Shown here: positions 14,761-24,857 of the stretch, piece by piece
Layout: the number at the start of each line of letters is the position of its first letter
How positions within the stretch are numbered: the stretch's first letter is position 1
NCBI RefSeq assembly: GCF_002005105.1
Contig: NZ_MSCV01000005.1
Coordinates: forward strand, 1-64,000
Source of the DNA: Methylocaldum sp. 14B
GTDB lineage: Bacteria; Pseudomonadota; Gammaproteobacteria; Methylococcales; Methylococcaceae
Reading direction: 5' to 3'
DNA length: 64,000 nt
Translations under genes and position numbers: made by a program
Notes under the pieces: generated by a model
Told to the model about the DNA's origin: nothing
Seen by the model: the letters and a program-made list of their open reading frames with translations, nothing else
Databases searched by the model: none

Positions 14761-15161
14761 GTTTCTTATGGAATAGGGCGGGACGGAAAAATCATTTTAA
14801 CAGTCCGATGATGGTTACCGGCATGGGGCGGGCAGTTTAGTGTGCGTGAAAAAAGCGGGCTGTCGGCGAAGGGTTGCCGGCTCACGAGTTCTCTCGTCCC
14901 GTTCTGCGCATGAAGTAAACAATGCCCTCTCCAGCGGGAGAGGGTTGGGTGAGGGGAGATTAAAAGGTATTGATTCTTTTGATCCCCTCATCCCAACCTT
15001 CTCCCGGAGGGGAGAAGGAGTAACATCTTTTGCGACACCCTCAGAGAGAGCTTTTGGTTTTACTTTCTTGGCTATCGGCAAGCCAGGTTTTGAGTGTTCG
15101 CACCGATGTTCTCGCTGCAATCCGCTCCCAATAGCGCTTCGCCACCTATGGCCGAGTTTCG
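14761..15161. repeat. Intergenic region with inverted GGGAGAGG repeat
   Basis: No gene is seen. Positions 14921-14960 (CCCTCTCCAGCGGGAGAGG...GGTGAGGGG) and 14984-15020 (CCCCTCATCCCAACC...CTCCCGGAGGGGAGAAGG) form inverted repeats of a type often dispersed between genes in gammaproteobacteria. A related CCCTCTCGGAGAGGGC repeat is at about 23622. A TGTCGGCGAAGGGTTGCCGGC palindrome fragment is near 14862. Confidence 0.5.
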
Positions 15162-16835
15162 TTATCGCGGCGGTCCGAAAGGTGGCGGGGGCGGGTGTCC
15201 CTCGGGCACACAGGCGAAATAGGCGTGAACCTGTTCACAGCGTCCCCGTGCCAGTGGCCTGCCCGGAGGATGGAGATTACAGGCCATTCCCGCCGTCCTG
15301 CCTAGACAGGCCTCGATGGCATGGCGAGGCGGCGGGTAGGGAGGATGATCGAAGCGGTGTACGAATTCGGGCTGTCCCGGTTGCCTGTTCTCCGGTCCCC
15401 AGGCTTCGGGCGCCCTTTCCGGCGGAAACGGCGGCGGCGCCGGAATAACAGCGGGCTCTTCCCTTGGAGGTGGTGGGGGCGGGACGGGTTCTTTCCACGA
15501 GGGCGGAGACAATGGAGCCGCCGTGGGTTTTTCCGCCGGGGCGATGACGGGTTTCTCGCTTGTCGCGGGAGGGTTCTCCGGTCGTCGGGACAGGTCTACC
15601 GGCCCGAAAATGACGAGACCCCAAACCAGCAGAGCCGTTCCGAACAGCGCCCACAGCCAGGCGGGAACAGAACGACTGCGCTTCAGCAGTCCGAGATTTC
15701 TGCCGCACTTTGCACAGCGGAAATGGCTCGGATTCGCATCCATCGGAACGGATGTTGCCGTCTTGCAGTGAGGGCAGTTCAGACGGGTACGACCCGACGA
15801 TGGCGGCATTGGCTTTCGCGGAACCGCGGTCGATTCGGACTGTCCGGGGCCATTGGCCGGTACGGGAGGCATGAGCATTGCCCGAAGTTCCGGGATGGTC
15901 TGAGGGCGCCGTTCCGGATCGACGGCCAAGGCCATCATGACGGCTTGGCTGAAGCGGGTCGTTATGGATGGAATCCGCTGATGCGGAGGCACCATTTCAT
16001 CCTTTTTGCACCGGCTGATCGCCTCCTGCGGCTTTACGCCGGTCACCAGATAATAAAGCGTGGCGCCGATGGCGTAGATGTCGGCGGCAGGGGCGAATTC
16101 GTGCTTTTCGAGATATTGCTCGAAAGGAGCGAAGCCCGGCGTCAGCATCACGGAGAGCGTCCGGCTTCTTTGCCCGTGCAGGGCGAGTCGGGCGGCGCCG
16201 AAATCGAGCAGGATGGGAGTTCCGCCTTTCGTCAGATAGATGTTGGAAGGCTTGATATCCCGGTGGAGAAAGCCTTTTTCATGGACTTCCTTCAAGCCGT
16301 CCAAAACGGGAAGCATTAGGGCTGTTGCCGTGGCCTCGTCGAGCTTGCCGCCATTGCGCTTGAGATATTCTTCGAGAGAAATGCCTTCGTAGTAGTCCAT
16401 CACCAGATAGGCGGTGTTGTTCTGCTGAAAAAACTCCCTGACCCGCACCACGTTGGGATGGCTGAACTTGCACAGGGTTCTTGCCTCCCGCAGAAACTGT
16501 TCCAGTCCATAGGCGAATTCCTCGCTGCCATCGAGCGTGTGTGGCGTAACCGTCAGGCTGTTGGCCTCCCGTGCCACCAGGTCGCGGGGCAAATATTCCT
16601 TGATCGCCACCGTGGTGTGCAGCACCAAGTCCCAGGCGAGATAGGTCACGCCGAAACCGCCGGGTTTGCCCAGGATGCGTCCGACGAGGAATTTGTTGTT
16701 CAGGACGGCCTGATAAGGCAGTGCGAAAGGGCTGCGCCGATGATCCGGCCGATACCCGCAGGCGGGGCAAACCGCGGATTCGCCCTTGTCCTGCATGCAG
16801 CCCATGCATAAGTTGCCGAAATTGTCGACAGCCAT
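15162..16835 (-). CDS. Membrane Ser/Thr protein kinase with two zinc ribbons
   Basis: 557 aa starting MAVDNFGNLCMGCM. A Cys4 zinc ribbon (C10, C13, C23, C26) is followed by a Hanks-type kinase: glycine loop GKPGGFGVTYLA, invariant Lys in AIKEYLP, HRDIKPSN catalytic loop, DFGAAR, and an APE-like PFEQY. A second Cys4 ribbon (CPHC...CAKC) leads to one membrane helix (VPAWLWALFGTALLVWGLVI) and a Pro-rich C-terminal tail with several Cys, probably periplasmic. It lies 54 bp after an FHA-GGDEF gene on the same strand, so phospho-threonine signalling to cyclic-di-GMP output is likely. Confidence 0.88.
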   Translation of the reverse strand: MAVDNFGNLCMGCMQDKGESAVCPACGYRPDHRRSPFALPYQAVLNNKFLVGRILGKPGGFGVTYLAWDLVLHTTVAIKEYLPRDLVAREANSLTVTPHTLDGSEEFAYGLEQFLREARTLCKFSHPNVVRVREFFQQNNTAYLVMDYYEGISLEEYLKRNGGKLDEATATALMLPVLDGLKEVHEKGFLHRDIKPSNIYLTKGGTPILLDFGAARLALHGQRSRTLSVMLTPGFAPFEQYLEKHEFAPAADIYAIGATLYYLVTGVKPQEAISRCKKDEMVPPHQRIPSITTRFSQAVMMALAVDPERRPQTIPELRAMLMPPVPANGPGQSESTAVPRKPMPPSSGRTRLNCPHCKTATSVPMDANPSHFRCAKCGRNLGLLKRSRSVPAWLWALFGTALLVWGLVIFGPVDLSRRPENPPATSEKPVIAPAEKPTAAPLSPPSWKEPVPPPPPPREEPAVIPAPPPFPPERAPEAWGPENRQPGQPEFVHRFDHPPYPPPRHAIEACLGRTAGMACNLHPPGRPLARGRCEQVHAYFACVPEGHPPPPPFGPPR

Positions 16836-16889
16836 GTGTTTGCCGACTATGGACGGTGGATTTTTGGCAAAAACACGGGATTTATGCGT

Positions 16890-17810
16890 TTACCCACGGC
16901 CGCGAAAGACAACCGTCCGGTTTCTGCCCGCATTTTTGGCCTGGTATAGCGCGCTGTCCGCACGTTCTATCAGGTTCCGGGAAGAGCAGGTTGCCGCCTC
17001 GGCCGGTCCGAAGGAGGCGGCGCCCAAGCTGATGGTAACCTTGATTTCTTCTTCATCCTGGACGATGGCGGCGGTTTCGACCGCGTACCTTAACTTCTCG
17101 GCCGTGAATTCTGCTTGCTCGGCATCGCTATCCGGCAGGACGATGGCAAATTCCTCACCCCCGTAGCGGCTGAAAATATCGCTGTTTCGCAGATGGGTTT
17201 TCACTGTGTTGGCGACGTGCAGCAGGACCAGGTCACCGGTCTGGTGACCATAGGTATCGTTGATGCGCTTGAAGTGATCGATATCGAACAGAATGATGGC
17301 GAATTTCGTCGGAAATAACTGGCTGTAACTGCATTTTTGTTCGAGATAGTCCAGAAAGAATTTTTTATTGAGGATCTGCAGCACGGGATCGAGCATCGCG
17401 AGCTTGTGCAATTCCTCGTGGTAAGCGAGTTCCAGGCTGTTGTTGGCGATGAATTTGAAAAGGGTGTTTCCGAAAGTGATCAGATCCTGGTCGCGTAAGA
17501 CGCATAGCATCTGTTTTTCCATATTGACGAGAGTTCCGTTCTTGCTGTTTTGGTCCTCGATGATGAATTCGGATCCCCGCTTTCTGATGACAGCATGTTT
17601 CCGGGATACGGAACTCTCGTCGATTTGGGCGTCTGCGCTTTTGGATCGGCCGATGACCATTTCGTCTTTATTCAGAACGATCCGTTTCCCCACATGGGGA
17701 CCTCTAATCATGATCAGGCAAGCCACCAACTCGTTTCGGCCGCTTTTTCTTTCGGACCATTGTGTGGCGGATGGCCTCGTTGTTTCATCTGGCGATGTCT
17801 CGTTTCCCAT
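16890..17810 (-). CDS. FHA-domain diguanylate cyclase
   Basis: 306 aa from the ATG at 17810, which has GGGAG seven bases upstream; an open frame continues 13 codons. The FHA domain (about residues 38-120; GRSK 54-57, SSVSRKH 66-72, SKNGT 89-93) binds phospho-threonine peptides. The GGDEF domain (about 135-300) keeps the active GGEEF at 217-221 and the inhibitory RxxD site (R208-D211), so it should make cyclic-di-GMP with product inhibition. No membrane segment. Probably an operon with the kinase downstream. Confidence 0.9.
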   Translation of the reverse strand: MGNETSPDETTRPSATQWSERKSGRNELVACLIMIRGPHVGKRIVLNKDEMVIGRSKSADAQIDESSVSRKHAVIRKRGSEFIIEDQNSKNGTLVNMEKQMLCVLRDQDLITFGNTLFKFIANNSLELAYHEELHKLAMLDPVLQILNKKFFLDYLEQKCSYSQLFPTKFAIILFDIDHFKRINDTYGHQTGDLVLLHVANTVKTHLRNSDIFSRYGGEEFAIVLPDSDAEQAEFTAEKLRYAVETAAIVQDEEEIKVTISLGAASFGPAEAATCSSRNLIERADSALYQAKNAGRNRTVVFRGRG

Positions 17811-18050
17811 ATTTTCTCCCGGGAAGATAGCGGACTTTTGCGTCGGCATTTTTTAAAGGATAGGAGTTTATCGGCGGATCGGGCGGGTAACGTTGGTGGG
17901 GCCTCGGCTTGCCCGTCCGAAAGCCAAATGTGAAAATACCCAATCCATTCGGATCGGCGCCCGCGATTGATGACCGATACCGGTGTTCCCAGTTGGATTT
18001 TAGCCGGAGCGTTATGAACGTTCCGTTTTTTCTTTAGAGAGCCATCGCCT

Positions 18051-18746
18051 ATGAACGAACTCTGGATTGCGCCTTCGATTTTGTCCGCCGATTTTGCCCG
18101 CCTCGGCGAGGAAGTGGTAAACGTTCTGAACGCCGGCGCGGACATCGTCCATTTCGACGTGATGGACAACCATTACGTCCCCAACTTGACCATTGGCCCT
18201 CTGGTGTGTGAAGCGCTGCGCAAGCATGGCGTCACCGCGCCCATCGACGTGCATCTGATGGTCAAGCCGGTGGACCGCATCATTCCCGATTTCGCCAAGG
18301 CCGGAGCAAGTTACATCACGTTTCATCCGGAAGCTTCCGAACACGTGGACCGTAGCCTTCAGCTGATCAAGGACTCGGGCTGCAAAGCGGGGCTGGTGTT
18401 CAACCCGGCAACGCCGCTCAATTATCTGGACCACGTGATGGACAAGCTCGACATGATTCTGCTCATGTCCGTCAACCCCGGTTTCGGCGGCCAGTCTTTC
18501 ATTCCCTATGTGCTGGACAAACTGCGCGAGACCAAGCGGCGCATCGAGGCCAGCGGGCGCAACATCCGGCTGGAAATCGACGGCGGCGTCAAGGTGGACA
18601 ATATCCGCGAGATCACCGCGGCCGGGGCCGATACCTTCGTGGCCGGATCGGCCATTTTCGGTGCCGGAAAGGACAGCGATCCGAACCGCTACGACTCGGT
18701 CGTGCGCGCATTGCGCGAGGAAATGGCCAAGGCCAGAGCCATTTGA
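18051..18746 (+). CDS. rpe: Ribulose-phosphate 3-epimerase
   Basis: 231 aa starting [19 protein letters not shown]. Interconverts ribulose 5-phosphate and xylulose 5-phosphate, serving both the Calvin cycle and the ribulose monophosphate route. Family motifs: [24 protein letters not shown] (metal ligands), [25 protein letters not shown] and [12 protein letters not shown]. The next gene, gph, starts two bases after its stop, so they form an operon. Confidence 0.96.
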   Translation: MNELWIAPSILSADFARLGEEVVNVLNAGADIVHFDVMDNHYVPNLTIGPLVCEALRKHGVTAPIDVHLMVKPVDRIIPDFAKAGASYITFHPEASEHVDRSLQLIKDSGCKAGLVFNPATPLNYLDHVMDKLDMILLMSVNPGFGGQSFIPYVLDKLRETKRRIEASGRNIRLEIDGGVKVDNIREITAAGADTFVAGSAIFGAGKDSDPNRYDSVVRALREEMAKARAI

Positions 18747-18748
18747 TA

Positions 18749-19429
18749 ATGCTGGATCGCACGCCGGAGCTCATTGCTTTCGACCTGGACGGCACGCTCG
18801 TGGACAGTTCGCCGGATCTGGCTGCTGCCGTCGATGCCATGCTGGGCCGGCTGGGCTTGCCGCCGGCCGGGGAATCGCGGGTGAAAGGCTGGATCGGCAA
18901 CGGCGTCGACATGCTGGTGAAGCGCGCGCTGACCGGAGAAATGTGGCCTCAAGGCGAGCCGGCGCGATTCGCCGAGGCCTTGCCGATGTTCATGGATCTG
19001 TACGAGGCGAACGTCTGCAATCGCAGTCGCTTGTTTCCGGGTGTTGCCGAAGGGCTGAAACTGCTCAAGGCGGCGGGTTTCCGCCTGGCGTGCGTCACCA
19101 ATAAGCATTCGAGGTTCACCCGTCCGCTGCTGGATCGGTTGGGCGTACTGCACGATATGGACTTCGTCGGTTGCGGCGATCAATTCGAAAAGCATAAGCC
19201 GGACCCTTATCCCTTGCTGAAGACCGCCGAATTTTTCGCAGTCGAGCCTTCCCGCGGTTTGATGGTCGGCGATTCCGCGAATGACGTGAAAGCCGCGCGG
19301 GCGGCTGGGTTCATGGTCGTCTGTGTGCCTTATGGCTATCATGGCGGCAACGGCGTCGAGTGTTTGGGGCCGGATGCCGTCGTTTCGTCCCTGACCGAGT
19401 TGCCCGCTTTATTGAAAAAAGCCGCGTGA
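18749..19429 (+). CDS. gph: Phosphoglycolate phosphatase
   Basis: 226 aa starting MLDRTPELIAFDLDGTLVDS. HAD-family phosphatase with nucleophile DxD (FDLDGTLVDS), CVTNKHS motif II, the Lys in KHKPDPYP and GDSANDVKAARAAG as motif IV. Dephosphorylates 2-phosphoglycolate, the product of RuBisCO oxygenase activity, which suits an organism with cbbLS. The ATG at 18749 is preferred to an upstream TTG. Cotranscribed with rpe and followed 149 bp later by trpE, an arrangement known in other gammaproteobacteria. Confidence 0.93.
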   Translation: MLDRTPELIAFDLDGTLVDSSPDLAAAVDAMLGRLGLPPAGESRVKGWIGNGVDMLVKRALTGEMWPQGEPARFAEALPMFMDLYEANVCNRSRLFPGVAEGLKLLKAAGFRLACVTNKHSRFTRPLLDRLGVLHDMDFVGCGDQFEKHKPDPYPLLKTAEFFAVEPSRGLMVGDSANDVKAARAAGFMVVCVPYGYHGGNGVECLGPDAVVSSLTELPALLKKAA

Positions 19430-19489
19430 GCATCATGCATCGACCTATTCTGAAAGAGCGATGGCGTCACTGAACCAGCCTCAAACGTA

Positions 19490-19565
19490 AACCGGGTTGG
19501 GCCGGAAGGCCTTAACCCGAGGAATGGCTTATTGGGTTACGCTTCGCGAACCCGCCCTATCTGGA
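19490..19565. repeat. Dispersed GGGTTACG-type repeat
   Basis: The gap between gph and trpE holds an imperfect inverted repeat (CGGGTTGGGCCGGAAGGCC...GGGTTACGCTTCGCGAACCCGCCC). It resembles the element at 26834-26953 (TTGGGCCGCGAGGCCGTAAC...GGTGGGTTACGG). No gene or clear trp attenuator is seen. Confidence 0.4.
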
Positions 19566-19578
19566 TGGACAAGACATC

Positions 19579-21069
19579 ATGACGCCCGAACGATTTCAGC
19601 AGTACGCCGATCAAGGCTACAACCGCATTCCGCTGGCCCGCGAGGTCCTGGCGGATCTCGATACGCCCCTGAGCGCCTATCTCAAGCTGGCCGACGCGCC
19701 TTATTCCTACCTGTTCGAATCCGTGCACGGGGGCGAGCAGTGGGGGCGTTATTCCATTATCGGTCTTCCGTGCCGCACCGTGATCCGGGTATGCGGTTCG
19801 GAAATCATGGTCGAGAGGGACGGACGCATCGTCGAAGCGAATCGCGTCGATAATCCCCTGGACTGGATTCGCCGCTACGGCGCACGCTTCAAAGTTCCGC
19901 AGATCGAAGGCTTGCCGCGTTTCACCGGCGGGCTGGTCGGCTATTTCGGCTACGAGACGATTCATTACATCGAACCCCAGTTGCACTGCGAAAAACCCGA
20001 TCCGATCGGGGTACCGGACATTTTGTTGATGGTGTCCGAAGATGTGCTGGTATTCGATAACCTGTCCGGCAAGCTGCTGGTTCTGACTCATGCCGATCCC
20101 TCCGAGCCGAACGCCTACCATCAGGCGCAGGACCGGCTGGAAACGCTGATCCAGGGGCTTCGGCAAAACCGTTTGCCGGCGAATCGGGGCCAGGGGGCGC
20201 AAAAACAGGTCGATGAAAGCGACTTCGTTTCCGGCTTCACCCAGGAGGGTTTCGAAAACGCGGTGCGAAGGGTGAAGGAATACATCGTCGAAGGGGATGT
20301 GATGCAGGTGGTTCTTTCCCAACGCTTGTCGATTCCGTACTCCGCTTCGCCCATGGATTTATACCGTGCCTTGCGCTGTCTGAATCCTTCGCCTTACATG
20401 TTTCACCTGAATCTCGGGGATTTTCACGTCGTCGGTTCTTCGCCGGAAATCCTGGTGCGCGTCGAGGACGAAACCGTTACCGTCCGGCCGATCGCCGGCA
20501 CCCGGCGGCGCGGCAAGACCCACGAAGAGGATCTGGCCCTGGAGCGGGAGCTTTTGGCCGACCCCAAGGAAATCGCCGAGCACCTGATGCTGATAGATCT
20601 CGGCCGCAACGACACCGGGCGGGTGGCGGAGACCGGCAGCGTCCGCGTCACCGACAAGATGATCATCGAACGCTATTCCCACGTCATGCATATCGTGTCC
20701 AACGTCACCGGCCGTCTGGCCAAGGGCAAGGACGCTTACGACGTGCTGGCCGCGACATTCCCCGCCGGCACCGTCAGCGGCGCGCCCAAGATCAGGGCCA
20801 TGGAAATCATCGCCGAGCTGGAGCCGGTCAAGCGCGGAGTCTATTCCGGCGCCGTGGGCTACATCGGCTGGTCGGGAAACCTGGATACGGCCATCGCCAT
20901 CCGCACCGCCGTCATCAGGGACGGCACCCTGCATGTCCAGGCCGGGGCGGGAGTGGTGTACGATTCCGTTCCCCGAAACGAGTGGGAGGAAACGCTTAAC
21001 AAGGGGCGTGCGGTATTTCGTGCGGTCGCCATGGCGGAAGCCGGGATCGAAGGAGGGCGGAGCTTATGA
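19579..21069 (+). CDS. trpE: Anthranilate synthase component I
   Basis: 496 aa starting [19 protein letters not shown]. Converts chorismate and ammonia to anthranilate, first step of tryptophan synthesis. Contains the LTrp-sensing N-terminal region ([19 protein letters not shown]) and the chorismate-binding domain: [70 protein letters not shown]. Overlaps trpG by 4 bp (ATGA), so the two subunits are translationally coupled. Confidence 0.97.
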   Translation: MTPERFQQYADQGYNRIPLAREVLADLDTPLSAYLKLADAPYSYLFESVHGGEQWGRYSIIGLPCRTVIRVCGSEIMVERDGRIVEANRVDNPLDWIRRYGARFKVPQIEGLPRFTGGLVGYFGYETIHYIEPQLHCEKPDPIGVPDILLMVSEDVLVFDNLSGKLLVLTHADPSEPNAYHQAQDRLETLIQGLRQNRLPANRGQGAQKQVDESDFVSGFTQEGFENAVRRVKEYIVEGDVMQVVLSQRLSIPYSASPMDLYRALRCLNPSPYMFHLNLGDFHVVGSSPEILVRVEDETVTVRPIAGTRRRGKTHEEDLALERELLADPKEIAEHLMLIDLGRNDTGRVAETGSVRVTDKMIIERYSHVMHIVSNVTGRLAKGKDAYDVLAATFPAGTVSGAPKIRAMEIIAELEPVKRGVYSGAVGYIGWSGNLDTAIAIRTAVIRDGTLHVQAGAGVVYDSVPRNEWEETLNKGRAVFRAVAMAEAGIEGGRSL

Positions 21070-21653
21070 GCGCTCGCGTATTGATGATCGATAACTACGA
21101 TTCGTTTACTTACAACCTGGTACAGTACCTGGCGGAGTTGGGCGCCGACGTGGAAGTGGTGCGCAACGACCAGATCGACGTCGAGGAAATCGAAGCGTTC
21201 GCCCCGGACAAGATCGTCATTTCGCCGGGACCGTGCACGCCGAAAGAGGCTGGCATCTCGGTGGACGCCATCCGCCAGTACGCGGGCAAATATCCCATTT
21301 TGGGCGTCTGCCTCGGCCATCAGAGCATCGGCTACGCGTTCGGCGGCAATATCATTCACGCCAAGAGCATCATGCACGGCAAATGCTCGATGGTGCATCA
21401 CCGGAATACGGGGGTATTTCGCGGGTTGAACAATCCGTTCCAGGCGACCCGGTATCATTCCCTGGTCATCGAGCAGGAAACGCTTCCCGAGTGCCTGGAA
21501 GTCACCGCCTGGACCGAGGACCGGGACGGCAAGATCGAGGAAATCATGGGCGTCAGGCACAAGCAGCTCGCCATAGAGGGCGTGCAATTCCATCCGGAGT
21601 CCATCCTGACGGAGCAGGGCCACGACCTGCTGCGAAATTTTCTGAATCAGTAA
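21066..21653 (+). CDS. trpG: Anthranilate synthase component II (glutamine amidotransferase)
   Basis: 195 aa starting [20 protein letters not shown]. Class I glutamine amidotransferase that supplies ammonia to TrpE. Catalytic triad: Cys in [15 protein letters not shown], His and Glu in [14 protein letters not shown]. Oxyanion motif [11 protein letters not shown]. In many bacteria this subunit also serves aminodeoxychorismate synthase. Overlaps trpE by 4 bp and lies 9 bp before trpD. Confidence 0.96.
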   Translation: MSARVLMIDNYDSFTYNLVQYLAELGADVEVVRNDQIDVEEIEAFAPDKIVISPGPCTPKEAGISVDAIRQYAGKYPILGVCLGHQSIGYAFGGNIIHAKSIMHGKCSMVHHRNTGVFRGLNNPFQATRYHSLVIEQETLPECLEVTAWTEDRDGKIEEIMGVRHKQLAIEGVQFHPESILTEQGHDLLRNFLNQ

Positions 21654-21662
21654 GGATTCGCG

Positions 21663-22691
21663 ATGGAAATGCCTGTCGTCCTGCAGACTCTGTTGGATAA
21701 GAAAAATCTCGGCGCGTCGCAGATGCGCAAGGTCATGCGCACCATCATGAGCGGCGGCGCCACGCCGGCGCAGATTGGAGCCTTTTTGGTCGCGCTTCGC
21801 GCCAAGGGCGAAAGCGTGGAGGAAGTGGTGGCGGCGGCCAAGGTGCTGCGGGAGATGGCCACCAAGGTTCCGGTGAGGGGCGATCATCTCATCGACACCT
21901 GCGGCACCGGCGGCGACGCCAACCACACGTTCAACATCAGCACCACGGCGGCATTCGTGGTAGCGGCGGCCGGCGGCAAGGTGGCCAAGCACGGCAATCG
22001 CTCGGTTTCCAGCCGTTCGGGCAGCGCCGACGTGCTGGAGGCGGCGGGCATCAATCTCGATTTGACGCCGGACCAGGTCAAGGCCTGTATCGACCGGATC
22101 GGCCTGGGATTCCTCTTTGCCCAGCGCCATCACGGCGCCATGAAGTACGCCATCGGCCCGCGGCGGGAAATCGGCGTGCGGACCTTGTTCAATCTGCTCG
22201 GACCGCTTACCAATCCGGCCGGCGCGCCCAATCAGCTGGTGGGCGTTTTTTCCGACGTCTGGGTGGAGCCGCTCGCGGAAGTGCTGCGGCAGCTCGGCAG
22301 CAAGCATGTGCTCGTGGTGCATGCCGAGGACGGGCTGGACGAAATCAGCATCGGCGCGCCCACTCACGTCGCGGAACTCAAGGACGGTCAGATCACGACC
22401 TATAGGCTGACGCCGGAACAATTCGGCATAAAGCGCGCGCCCTTGAGGAAACTGACCGTCGATACCGCTGCCGCGAGTCTGAAGATGATGCTGAGCGTGC
22501 TCGACAAGGAACCGGGTCCGGCTCGGGACATTACCGTTCTCAACGCGGGCGCGGCGATTTATGCGGCCAATCTGGTGGACAGCCTGGAGGCGGGCGTCGA
22601 GCGTGCGAAAGCGGTCATCGACGACGGTTCTGCCCGACGGAAGCTCGACGCCTTGATCGAATTCAGCCAATCCATAGCCATTCATGAATAA
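21663..22691 (+). CDS. trpD: Anthranilate phosphoribosyltransferase
   Basis: 342 aa starting [17 protein letters not shown]. Joins anthranilate to phosphoribosyl pyrophosphate. Motifs: [22 protein letters not shown] (pyrophosphate binding), [47 protein letters not shown] and the metal site DGLDEIS. Overlaps trpC by 8 bp, so the genes form one operon. Confidence 0.97.
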   Translation: MEMPVVLQTLLDKKNLGASQMRKVMRTIMSGGATPAQIGAFLVALRAKGESVEEVVAAAKVLREMATKVPVRGDHLIDTCGTGGDANHTFNISTTAAFVVAAAGGKVAKHGNRSVSSRSGSADVLEAAGINLDLTPDQVKACIDRIGLGFLFAQRHHGAMKYAIGPRREIGVRTLFNLLGPLTNPAGAPNQLVGVFSDVWVEPLAEVLRQLGSKHVLVVHAEDGLDEISIGAPTHVAELKDGQITTYRLTPEQFGIKRAPLRKLTVDTAAASLKMMLSVLDKEPGPARDITVLNAGAAIYAANLVDSLEAGVERAKAVIDDGSARRKLDALIEFSQSIAIHE

Positions 22692-23487
22692 TCCCCCCGA
22701 CATCCTGCAAAAGATTCTGGCCCGCAAAGCGGAAGAAGTTACCGAGCGCCGTTTGCGCACGCCGCTGGAGGACGTCCGGCGACAGGCACAGGATGCCGAT
22801 GCGCCCCGCGGTTTCGTACGGGCCTTGCGGACTAGGATCGAAGACGGCGCGGCCGCCGTCATTGCCGAAATCAAGAAGGCTTCGCCCAGCAAGGGCGTGA
22901 TGCGGCCGGATTTCCGCCCGGCGGACATCGCCCGGAGCTATGCCGATCACGGCGCGGCTTGCCTTTCGGTGCTGACCGACCGGGATTTTTTTCAAGGCTC
23001 AGAGGAGTACCTGAAAGAGGCTAGAAGCGTTTGTTCGCTGCCGGTGCTGCGGAAGGATTTCATGATCGATCCGTACCAGGTGTTCGAGGCCCGCGCGATC
23101 GGGGCGGATTGCATTCTGCTGATCGCCGCCGCCTTGAATGACGGGGCCATGCAAGAACTCTCGGATGTCGCCGTCGACCTCGGCATGGACGTGCTGGTTG
23201 AGGTACACGATGCCTCCGAATTGGAACGCGCCTTGCGCCTAGACCTGCCGCTTGTCGGCATCAACAATCGGAATCTTCGCACCTTCGAGACCCGCCTCGA
23301 CACGACGCTCGACCTGCTGGAACGGATTCCGCCAGGCCGCTTGGTCGTGACCGAGAGCGGCATTCATACGCCGGAGGACGTATCGCTGATGCGGCGTCAC
23401 GGCGTCCACACCTTTTTGGTCGGCGAAGCGTTCATGACGGCGGAAGATCCGGGCGCTCGTTTACAGGCCTTGTTTGCTTCAAACTAA
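22684..23487 (+). CDS. trpC: Indole-3-glycerol-phosphate synthase
   Basis: 267 aa starting [19 protein letters not shown]. Closes the indole ring of the tryptophan precursor. TIM-barrel motifs: [19 protein letters not shown] (catalytic Lys), [61 protein letters not shown]. Monofunctional, without a fused TrpF domain. Last gene of the trpEGDC operon; trpF, B and A are not in the window. Confidence 0.97.
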   Translation: MNNPPDILQKILARKAEEVTERRLRTPLEDVRRQAQDADAPRGFVRALRTRIEDGAAAVIAEIKKASPSKGVMRPDFRPADIARSYADHGAACLSVLTDRDFFQGSEEYLKEARSVCSLPVLRKDFMIDPYQVFEARAIGADCILLIAAALNDGAMQELSDVAVDLGMDVLVEVHDASELERALRLDLPLVGINNRNLRTFETRLDTTLDLLERIPPGRLVVTESGIHTPEDVSLMRRHGVHTFLVGEAFMTAEDPGARLQALFASN

Positions 23488-23735
23488 GGTGGATTCGGTG
23501 CCGCATCGTCCTGGGATGGTGTCGCAACGGTAGGTCGGGATGACGACCGAATCGCGGCAACCCCGAGGAAATGCTGGGTTTCGTTCATCAACCCAGTCGA
23601 CGTGTTAAGCTCACGACATTAGCCCTCTCGGAGAGGGCAGGGGTGAGGGTAATCGAAAGATCGCTTTCTTTCCGTAATTTGCAGTAACACGGTTGTTGGA
23701 CACTCATTCACCGAGCCCACCGAGGCATAGCCTTC

Positions 23736-24545
23736 ATGCTTCCTCATCTCGACGATCTCGCGATTCTGGTTAAAGCGGTAGCCGAGGAAGAATTGCTGCC
23801 CCGGTTTTCGGGAACCGAACGCCGGTTCAAACCCGACGGCAGCGTCGTTACCGAAGCCGATTTCGCCGTGCAAAAGCGGCTGACTATTGAATTGCGCGAG
23901 CGTTATCCGGAATTTGAACTGCTGGGCGAAGAAATGGACGCTCAGCGGCAACAAGAACTGCTGGCGCAAAACGATAACGGGCTCTGGTGTCTGGATCCCC
24001 TGGACGGAACCAGCAACTTCGCCGCAGGTCTGCCTTTTTTCGGTATTTCGCTGGCTTTGCTCATCGAGCGCAAACCGGTCTTGGGGATCGTCTACGATCC
24101 TATCCGCAATGAATGCTTCACCGCGCAGCGCGATCATGGCGCCTGGCTGAACGGCGTCCGACTCAGGGTTCGCCCCACGGATCTGCCGCTGCGGCGCAGC
24201 TTGGCGGTGGTGGATTTTAAGCGCTTGGGGCCGCTGGCGGCGAAGCTGGCCGCCCGTCCCCCATACAGTTCGCAACGCAATCTAGGTTCGGTGGCTTTGG
24301 AGTGGTGCTGGCTCGCAGTCGGCCGATTCCATGTTTATCTGCACGGCAAACAAAAGCTCTGGGACTATGCCGCGGGCGCGCTGATCTTGTCCGAAGCCGG
24401 AGGCCATGCGGAAACCCTGCAAGGCGAGCCGATTTTCAGCCCGGAATTGCAGCCCCGTTCGGTGGTCGCTGCCGGCGATGCGCGTCTGTTCGAGGAATGG
24501 AAGACCTGGCTGGTTGAACAGTCGAGCGGCGTCGATTCTCCCTGA
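23736..24545 (+). CDS. Inositol monophosphatase family phosphatase
   Basis: 269 aa starting MLPHLDDLAILVKAVAEEE. Metal-dependent phosphatase with the family motifs GEEMD (metal Glu), WCLDPLDGTSNFAAGLPFFG (DPxDGT) and LWDYAAGALILSEAGG (WDxAAG). Substrates across the family are inositol phosphates, histidinol phosphate, 3'-phosphoadenosine phosphate or fructose bisphosphate; sequence alone does not decide. The 250-bp gap in front holds a CCCTCTCGGAGAGGGC palindrome and a GTAGGTCGGGATGACGACC repeat, with no gene. Confidence 0.85.
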   Translation: MLPHLDDLAILVKAVAEEELLPRFSGTERRFKPDGSVVTEADFAVQKRLTIELRERYPEFELLGEEMDAQRQQELLAQNDNGLWCLDPLDGTSNFAAGLPFFGISLALLIERKPVLGIVYDPIRNECFTAQRDHGAWLNGVRLRVRPTDLPLRRSLAVVDFKRLGPLAAKLAARPPYSSQRNLGSVALEWCWLAVGRFHVYLHGKQKLWDYAAGALILSEAGGHAETLQGEPIFSPELQPRSVVAAGDARLFEEWKTWLVEQSSGVDSP

Positions 24546-24857
24546 TCTTTTTCATGCGGCAGGACTGCCGTTTCAGGCCTGATGTCTTTTGGCCGCAGAG
24601 CCGATTGCGAAATCGCATTGTCCGTTTATCCCTCGATATGGTCCGATCGTCACCGTGAGCCGGGATATCGGCGACATGCGGCGTTCGATGCCAGTGATAT
24701 CCTATCGCAACCTTCAGCATAGAGATGGGGCGGAACGGAAGCCGAGTCGATGCCGGTAACGACGCACCGCGAAATCGATGGCCCAGATATGGAGTGGTAT
24801 GGGCATGTACCTTGCATAAACGGCTATTTTTCGGCCAGACGCGGAGGGGTTAATATC

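Noticed and set aside
20859-22928. 689-aa antisense open frame
   Set aside because: It lies opposite trpE, trpG, trpD and trpC, which are unmistakable; long antisense frames are common in GC-rich DNA.
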